Below, in pieces: positions 56,995 to 64,000 of a DNA stretch of 64,000 bases (positions within the stretch are counted from its first letter, which is position 1; every line of letters begins with the position of its first letter). The notes below the pieces were generated by a model that worked only from the letters and a program-made list of their open reading frames with translations, had not been told where the DNA came from and searched no databases. Source of the DNA: Leucaena leucocephala (Eukaryota > Streptophyta > Magnoliopsida > Fabales > Fabaceae); contig CM073551.1 in the NCBI GenBank assembly GCA_037074615.1, positions 19,095,750 through 19,159,749 on the forward strand, written 5' to 3'. The translations under genes and the position numbers were made by a program.

Positions 56995-59900
56995 ATGCGT
57001 GGGATTTCGGTAAGAGAAGTCCATCAGTTGTCAAAAGCACAGGATAGACCAATCACACGGCTGGCCTCCATCAGAGAAGTAGCTCAGCTATCAAATGCCA
57101 GGCTAGTTTTGATTAGAGATGATATAGGATTTGATGGTCAAGGCTCTCATGAACCTGTTCAATTTGCACCTGCAAGAACATGGAAAGGAAAAGCATCTTT
57201 ACCAGAATCAGAAGATATTATATCGGATGTTGAGGCATTAAAGGGGAGCTTTGATTTATTTGAGGAAGGAAGCCCGAGTTCATTTGCTGGGGCTAGTCAC
57301 CCACCTGAACCTGTTGATACGGATCTCATGAGAACAGTTTATGTACCAATAGGTCAAAACAAATCCGAGGCTGGAGGCTTAATGAAGAGCTTTTCGGTGA
57401 AGGGTTCTTCCCTAGAAGATCTCTCAATTCGTGTTCCACCTAAAAAACCTAGTCCAGCTGTTCTTTCCCCTGCAGAAAGTCTAGTTGAAGAACAAAGTGA
57501 TTTGGGGAACTTGCCCTCTCCTGTTTTGGGTCCTCGTACATCACAGAATACTGATCACTCTGTCCTTCCTCCAGATTCTGATGAGAAAGAATGCGTTTGG
57601 GATACATCTCTGCCTCCTAGCGGAAATGTCAGTCCACTTAGTAGTATCGATAGTACTGGTGTTGTAACAGCAATGAGCATTGCTAATAGTTGTGCAAGTA
57701 CATACCGGAGTGATGCCCTCACTAGCGATGGCATGCTTAGTTTAGATAGGAACTTTGATAGTACTAAGGGGAGTGTGCGGGGTGATTCTCTAGAGAGTAC
57801 AAAAACCAGTGCTAGTCAAGCAAGTGACAGCAGTGGTTTCAGTGATGACAGCAACTGGAGCAATGTTACTGGTAGTGCCAATAAGCCTCACAAAGGAAAT
57901 GATCCTCGGTGGAAGGCTATCCTTGCCATCCGAGCTCGGGATGGGATTTTGGGCATGAGTCATTTCAAGCTTCTCAAACGACTTGGTTGTGGTGATATTG
58001 GAAGTGTATATCTCTCAGAGTTGAGCGCAACTCGGTGTTATTTTGCGATGAAAGTTATGGACAAGGCATCCCTAGCAGTCAGAAAGAAGCTGACTAGGGC
58101 ACAAACTGAAAGGGAGATATTGCAGCTGCTTGACCATCCATTTCTGCCGACTTTGTATACTCATTTTGAGACAGACAGATTTTCCTGTCTTGTGATGGAA
58201 TACTGTCCTGGAGGTGACCTACACACCTTAAGGCAACGTCAACCCGGGAAACATTTTTCAGAGTATGCTGCTCGGTATGTTTCAAAATTACATATTTACA
58301 TTCTGACAAGTACTTGCTCCTTGTGATTCTGTCACAATGATCTGCTCTTTGCTGATTTGTCAGTAATCTATACATGTGTTCACCATATATGTACAGTCCT
58401 TCATCTATCTAATATGTTCCTTAATACTTAATACCTCTCTAAATAAATTAATCTTTTTGCTCTAAAAGAAAGTGGTTCAATCTCTAACACCTTAAATGTA
58501 TATGATGAACAATATACTGAAGAAGAGGCACATGTATTTTTGAAGAACGATGAAATGGTACTCCCTCTCCTTATCAGCTCGAGGAGTTCTTGATGTGTGG
58601 TCATTGTCTTCCAAGAAGGAAGAGTTAACTGTTTTCATTGAATCTTTGTTAATAAGATTGGTTTATCGTCATCGTTGTTTACCAAGTTAACAAGTCCTAT
58701 GTGATTTGACACTTGCATTTGTTTTGGTTCCAAGTCCATAAATTGATTGTCTCCCATGATCAGAACTCTCTTTGTGATAGGACACGAGATAAAATAATTA
58801 GTTCTATATGCAGTCATTCTACCTTCATGTTTGAGTCCTGTATGGTTTGATATCGTGTTCATGTAAATCCCCTTAGACCATGAATTGTCCAAGTTACTAT
58901 GAGTCTACAAAATCTGTTTCTTGTCTTTTTATCTGGTCTTGGTGATGAATTCCTTATATTTTATCAGCTTCAGTACCTAATATATTTTATATTTTAATAT
59001 ATCAATCTCCGCTTCTTTCCATGATATATTATCCTGAGATTTTGTTTGTGATTGAAGGGGTGAGGCAAAATTTTACTCAAATGCCTGTGTGATTTTACCA
59101 CATTTACTGCTGTGTACATGGTCTAAAAGCATCCATGTTATTTTATATCTGATAATATTTTAATTGTTGTCATTCTGTAGTTTTTATGCCGCGGAGGTCC
59201 TTTTAGCACTTGAATATCTCCACATGCTTGGAGTAGTGTATCGAGACCTTAAACCTGAGAACGTGCTGGTCCGAGATGATGGTCATATTATGCTTTCGGA
59301 CTTTGATCTCTCCCTTAGATGTGCTGTTTCACCAACACTTATTAGAACATCTGATGGTGACCCTAAACGAGGTGGTGGCGCATTTTGTGTTCAGCCTGCT
59401 TGTACTGAGCCTTCATCGGTATGCATCCAACCTGCCTGTTTCATCCCTCGGCTCTTCCCTCAGAAAAACAAGAAATCACAGAAGCCTAAAGCTGAGCCAG
59501 GGTTATCAGTCAACACGCTTCCTGAGCTTGTGGCTGAGCCCACTTCGGCTCGGTCCATGTCCTTTGTTGGAACCCATGAATACCTCGCTCCGGAAATCAT
59601 CAAAGGAGAAGGTCATGGCAGTGCAGTGGATTGGTGGACATTTGGAATTTTCCTGCACGAGCTCTTATATGGTAAAACGCCTTTCAAAGGTTCAGGGAAT
59701 CGTGCTACACTATTCAATGTGGTTGGCCAGCAGCTCAAATTTCCAGAGTCGCCTGCCACTAGCTATGCTAGCCGGGATCTGATCCGAGGCTTGCTGGTGA
59801 AGGAACCACAGAACCGGCTTGGAGTAAAGAGAGGCGCGACCGAGATCAAGCAGCATCCCTTCTTTGAGGGTGTGAATTGGGCTTTGATTAGGTGCAGCAC

Positions 59901-60048
59901 GCCCCCAGAAGTTCCCAGACCGATCGAGAGCGAGATTCCCGGGGCTGTAAGATTCGGCCCACCGGATCCAGTTGGCAACAATAGTAAGAGGATGGTAGGT
60001 ACTGACATGAAGTATGGGGGTAAATATCTAGACTTTGAGTTCTTCTAG
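56995..60048 (+). CDS. AGCVIIIa serine/threonine kinase (D6PK/KIPK-like)
   Basis: Two coding exons (56995-58274 and 59181-60048), joined at GT/AG within Arg427, encode 715 aa. The start is the first ATG after the inferred leader acceptor; an in-frame ATG at 56929 lies before it. Residues 1-320 are a Ser-rich low-complexity tail. The kinase domain follows: GCGDIGSV (331-338), Lys353 in FAMKV, YRDLKPEN with Asp449, and DFD (467-469) in place of DFG, a mark of plant AGCVIII kinases. About 80 residues with Cys-Pro phrases (CTEPSSVC, ACFIPRLFP) are inserted before the activation-loop end SFVGTHEYLAPE (554-565). The C terminus DFEFF is a PDK1-docking hydrophobic motif. Relatives sit at the plasma membrane, phosphorylate PIN auxin carriers or bind kinesin-like KCBP, and steer polar growth. 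The exact orthologue is not determined. Confidence 0.93.
58275..59180 (+). other. Intron of the AGC kinase gene (906 bp)
   Basis: GTATGT donor and TTCTGTAG acceptor. The splice falls between the catalytic-loop helix and HRD region, a position used by many AGCVIII genes. The middle (about 58500-58920) is less AT-rich and holds an 85-codon minus-strand frame of unknown nature, possibly an insertion. Confidence 0.85.
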
Positions 60049-60559
60049 TATGGATTTTCATATCTGGTTTGAATTGTGTAACCAATATCATCGTCATCCT
60101 CAGCTAATTTTACATGAGCTGGCTGTGCATTAGCATGTTACTTCTTCAGGTGGGTATGTCACAGAAACTTTCCAATTCAATTGGAAGGGGAAAAAAAAGA
60201 TGATGGCTTAAGCTTAGAGTACTGTTGATATGGATGATTTTATAATTTAGTGTTCCCAATACAAAATTTAGTTATTCTCATTTGAATCTATTCATTCCTT
60301 TTCCCCTTTCAAGAGAAAATGTTTTCACTTTAATGCTATTAATTGCTTCAGTTGATAGCATTTCTTCCTCACCATTCTCAGTTTTCACAGGTTAGGATAG
60401 GTTCTCTTACCTATGGATCTTCTGGTTTTATGATATGAATTTCTTGCTTAGTTCACAGACTACCCCTCTTAATATGAAAGATCACACAAATGGGTTTTGC
60501 TTTTTCTAGTAAAGTTTTTTTGATAGAGATAAAAAGAGATCAAAGTACAAATGACATAG
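60049..60559 (+). other. 3' UTR and downstream flank of the kinase gene
   Basis: No further coding sequence is seen. No single canonical AATAAA stands out; AATACAAAATTT near 60258 is a candidate near-upstream element. Confidence 0.4.
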
Positions 60560-60775
60560 TTAGAAGACTCACGTAAAACATACTATTGAACGCAGTAGAA
60601 AATCACCATAATTGATTCGGTACAAAAAATGACCTCAAGAGACACAGCGTAGAATATTAATCTTACACTTGCAATCCCATGATCTTTCAATATTTATCAG
60701 AAAGACGAAACACCAGGTTCTTCGTTTATGAAATACAAACTCTCAACATACGATCCACCAAAACTTCACTAAAAC
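60560..60775. repeat. Dispersed repeat shared with 40730-40960
   Basis: It has the same block order as the 40.7-kb copy, in the same orientation, about 80% similar by eye. It borders the F-box pseudogene. Confidence 0.65.
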
Positions 60776-60799
60776 TCTCAACATAAATTTAAACCATCA

Positions 60800-61480
60800 G
60801 ATCTACGGCGTCAAACAACCCAATGTACATTCACAGACATTTGGGGTAACCAAACCGAGCAACTCTAACATTAATGATTCTCCAACAACGAGAAACGAGA
60901 GTACACCTCGACGTGTGGAGTATTTTCTTCAATGAGAAGATTCATGAGTGTAACAATCTTATAATCGTTGTTCCTGGAATCAAAACTAAACCCAAGGCCA
61001 ATGGTCAAGATTCATGAGGCACGCTTTTTGCAGGTCGTGATTGGTTTGGGAAGCACCGCATGTTTTCCAAGCAAGGGATTCCAAATGATGATAGTTGCGG
61101 AACGTAATGGTGAATAGTCTGCAAACATACGAGGCCATTGCATGTGCCAACAAACGGTGTATAACCATGCGGCTGAAATGGATGAGAGAATGGGAATCTC
61201 TCTATAGATAAGTAATCAGTTTGCTGATTAATTGAGTACAACGAGTAACATTCTTCTCGATGATAATCTGATGGAAAAAGATGGTGCTTTTGCCATTGGA
61301 AGCTTGAATTGTACGGTTGAGATGATCTGATATGAAAGTTTGGTCGACGGAATTCTAAGCTTTGCAAACAGAGGTGAATTTCACAAGAGACTTGACGAGT
61401 AGCCTGTGAAGAATTTCATTCACAATTTCTGGGTGTAATTGATCAGACGTATTGCTTTGGCTTGCAAATCTGGACTCTAT
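60800..61480 (-). pseudogene. F-box protein pseudogene with FBA (F-box-associated) region
   Basis: On the minus strand an F-box is readable as HPEIVNEILHRLLVKSLVKF, then TSVCKA, followed by a stop (61357-61355) where the family has Trp. NSVDQTFISDHLNRTIQ continues in the same frame. A shift leads to CYSLYSINQQTDYLS, PFVGTCNGLVCL, and a further shift to IIIWNPLLGKHAVLPKP, GLGFSFDSRNNDYKIV and PHVEVYSRFSLLE. This is the CPR1/CPR30-like F-box/FBA order, SCF ligase receptors. At least one stop and two frameshifts break it, and the N-terminal Met is absent. Confidence 0.8.
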
Positions 61481-61784
61481 CCTTGAAGACTCTGCTCTTT
61501 AGTATAAAAAAAACAACAAACAGAATAGTTTTTTGGGGTAAAAGGCACACAACGGATTATTTATAGAAAAAGAATGACTCTAAGGGGAAGTATTCTTCTA
61601 CAAAACATATTCCTTTTCTAATTTAATCTAGAAGTTCAAAAGATTAGGATAGAAAAACGAATTCAAGTAGATTAATTAATCAATGCTTTGTATGGTTACA
61701 AGAGTTTCACATTTTTCAACTTAATATTTTCCTGAATTTTGAATGCTTAAGAACTTAAAGGACCACTAAAATGGATCGGAACAT

Positions 61785-61890
61785 GCATGGCTCTAATACC
61801 ATAACCCATACATCCTAAGATCAGAACATAGCTCTGATACCATAACCCATAGGTCCTAGGATTGGAACTAGGCTATGATATCATATAGAG
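61785..61890 (-). repeat. Copia-type primer-site remnants in tandem
   Basis: GCTCTAATACCAT (61790-61802) and GCTCTGATACCAT (61831-61843) are reverse complements of the initiator-tRNA primer site ATGGTATCAGAGC. They lie 41 bp apart and share the trailing AACCCATA..TCCTA. A third weaker copy (GGCTATGATATCAT) is near 61870. They mark an eroded copia or TRIM element on the minus strand. Confidence 0.6.
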
Positions 61891-61899
61891 TGATAAAAG

Positions 61900-64000
61900 A
61901 AAATGATATGAGCCTCAGATCAATGTGCACTTATATAGGTGGTGCTCATTAAGGCACGAATATATCAAGAGGACCCCTTGCTCCGAATGCATCCATGGGG
62001 TAGTAGGCGGCTATGGATGGAGTGTACCAGCAGGGTTTGTTGCCAATTTAGCAGCTGTTGCTGCTGCTGCCGATGCTGCACCACCAGCTGCTACCAATGC
62101 AAGGATGAGGAGTAATCCATGACAACGGAAATCTAGCTAAAGCCATTTGGTTTTTGGAAACATTTGTCTTGGATTTTCTACCTATCATGAAAAACGATGC
62201 TAGTTAATTACTGGATTATGCAATTTTAGGTCCGTGTGTTAAAGACTATGGATCACATTTTCGAAAACTTCAAGGCTGCTTAATGACTGATAATATTGAA
62301 TAAAAGCTTATATATATATATATATATATATAAGGTCTAAGATATACATTAGGAAAATATTAAAAGTAAAGAAAATGAGCTTCAAGATCTTTGATGAAAA
62401 ATTGTAAAGAATGGGTCATATATATCCATATGGAAAGTAAGTTGACCATGATTAATGATTTCCTTGGCTCGTGCTGAGCATTCATATTAGTCTATTAGAT
62501 ATTACATCACATGTAAAATATGCTGCTTTGTTATTATTTGATTTGATTATTTTTGTTGCTTTATTATATTGAAGTCTTTTTCTAGGTGGATGTAGATGGG
62601 CGAGATGGCTATTTTCTAAAGCCAACTTCTGAAAAGATGTCTAACTCCTACTTTAATTAATTAAATATATGATAATTAATCAATTTATTTCCAACATGAC
62701 GATCTCTAAAAGATTTGTTGTCGTTGGCCCTGTGACCGATGTTTGATCAATCCGATATGATCTCTAAAAGGACATTATCAGGATAAAGAGTGGAGGCAAA
62801 GCAAGATAAGGAAGATAACAAATAAAGCTTTTGAGTCTCAAAGAACGAAGGAACGGCTAATTTGACATTTGATTAGTGTATTCTACCTAATTTTTTTGGT
62901 TAGTACACAAATTTTTAAGAAGAGGTTAAATTCACCTACAATCTAAGAGTAGAGTGAAATCTCCCTTTTTCTTAAGTGATACTAATATTAGATAAGGCGA
63001 ACCATCAATTATCCTCAGGCGTTAACCTAAACACTTAAAAACTAAAATACATCCCCAAACGTCGCGACTGAAACTATAACAAAGTAATACTCCCTAAAAA
63101 TCAAATACGCTATAAATAATCGTATGTTTCACTTTTTCGCCAACTGAACTCACAGACCAGGGGTTATATTGTACCTAATGAATATAGCAAATAGACCTAA
63201 ATTTTATCCTTATAGAATTCCTTTTAATTTTTGAATTATTACTTGAAAATAATTACATCTTATTACAATTAAAAATTTTATCAAAACATTTTAGATTGAA
63301 TCTAAATTCAAAACTTTCAATTAAAAGTATAAATAAAAATATTTCAACAAATAAAATTAAGTTAACGTGTACGACAATTCATTATCTTAAATATTGTATT
63401 TTTTAAAGATGAACGAGAAATTTAAATAAATATAAAAATAAAAAATTTAAACAATTAATTACTTTTAGATAGGGAAAACCATTACGCAGCTATTTATACT
63501 TTTGCTTAATTTTAGATAGGTTTGAAGTTCTTGCTACAGAGAGATATGTTCCATACAACCAACGACCAACTAATCAAATTATCCTTGGCTTTATGTTGTG
63601 ATGAAACTAACTGGTAGCTCAGAGTCCACAACTTGTTACTGGCCAGAGAATTAATCAATTATATGCCTTGGAGTATACTCTGGTGCTTTATGGGGAATTA
63701 TGCCCATTAGCAAAACCGAAATCCCCAAAAAGACCCTGCATCATAAAGGAAAGGCACAAGTTAAATGCTGAGCTACATATATCTTCTCTCTCCCTACACT
63801 ACCCCATTGTCAGCAATGATTCATGCGTGGTTTCTTGTTTTTTTTTTATAGCCTAGTGCATAAGACTACCTCCAAATAGGGTCTTAGGGCTTCCAGAATT
63901 TAAACCCATGGTCTACAGGCCCACCCTCATGCATGGTTTCTAAATGCATCACAAAAAACAGAATTCAACATCTGAAAAGTTCAGTATGCCCAAACTGCAA
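61900..64000. other. Intergenic DNA to the window end
   Basis: No gene is supported. An Ala-rich stretch at about 62030-62110 (GCTGCTGCTGC-type repeats) is open on both strands and could be part of a small protein, but I find no start or family. A (TA)n run lies at about 62307-62333. Confidence 0.5.

Noticed and set aside
58635..58892. 85-codon minus-strand frame in the kinase intron
   Set aside because: It is intriguing because the composition is less AT-rich, but there is no recognisable family and no regulatory context.
59276..60097. Alternative-frame and antisense frames in kinase exon 2
   Set aside because: They are shadows of the kinase frame, which contains all catalytic motifs.
61925..62122. 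Ala-rich frame that could encode a small secreted protein
   Set aside because: It is caused by a GCTGCT-type repeat; neither strand gives a convincing start, signal peptide and stop together.

Overview
The window is nuclear DNA of a eudicot plant. It is very AT-rich, spliced genes have GT..AG introns, and plant-only families are present: AGCVIII kinase, class I chloroplast phospholipase A1, RNase T2, COMT, F-box, B3 and VASt proteins. Athila-type Ty3 retrotransposons, Stowaway-like and PIF-like MITEs, a TRIM element and a pararetrovirus-like remnant surround them. I did not identify the species. No tRNA, rRNA or CRISPR array was seen.

Only three protein genes look intact. (1) An intronless class I phospholipase A1 (DAD1-like lipase) at 23453-24706 (+). 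(2) A three-exon RNase T2 family gene at 34107-32644 (-), which carries an unusual substitution at a catalytic position. (3) A two-coding-exon AGCVIIIa (D6PK/KIPK-like) kinase at 56995-60048 (+), with a long leader that probably contains an intron. Everything else recognisable as coding is a fragment or pseudogene.

Layout. 1-8 kb: three broken copies of the 5' end of a caffeic-acid O-methyltransferase gene and a degraded Athila pol (- strand). 9-10 kb: an RNase T2 pseudogene (+). 11.5-16.6 kb: a 5.1-kb non-autonomous element with about 200-bp terminal inverted repeats and a TTA target duplication. It sits inside an older SINE-like sequence and carries exons of the plastid FtsHi4 gene, a second unidentified transcribed-looking segment and a long internal palindrome. 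17-23 kb: mostly featureless, with a second copy of the COMT upstream region. 23-25 kb: phospholipase A1. 26 kb: pararetrovirus-like remnant. 28-38 kb: an RNase T2 cluster built from repeated flanks and promoter modules, interrupted by an Athila 5' end with one LTR and by several MITEs. 39-45 kb: pseudogene fragments (VASt, F-box/LRR, B3, RNase H). 45-55 kb: AT-rich DNA with a complete TRIM and MITEs. 55-60 kb: kinase gene. 60-62 kb: F-box/FBA pseudogene and copia-type primer-site remnants. The rest is featureless.

The intact genes do not form a pathway. The main stories are birth and death of duplicated genes (RNase T2, COMT) and gene-fragment capture by a TIR transposon.
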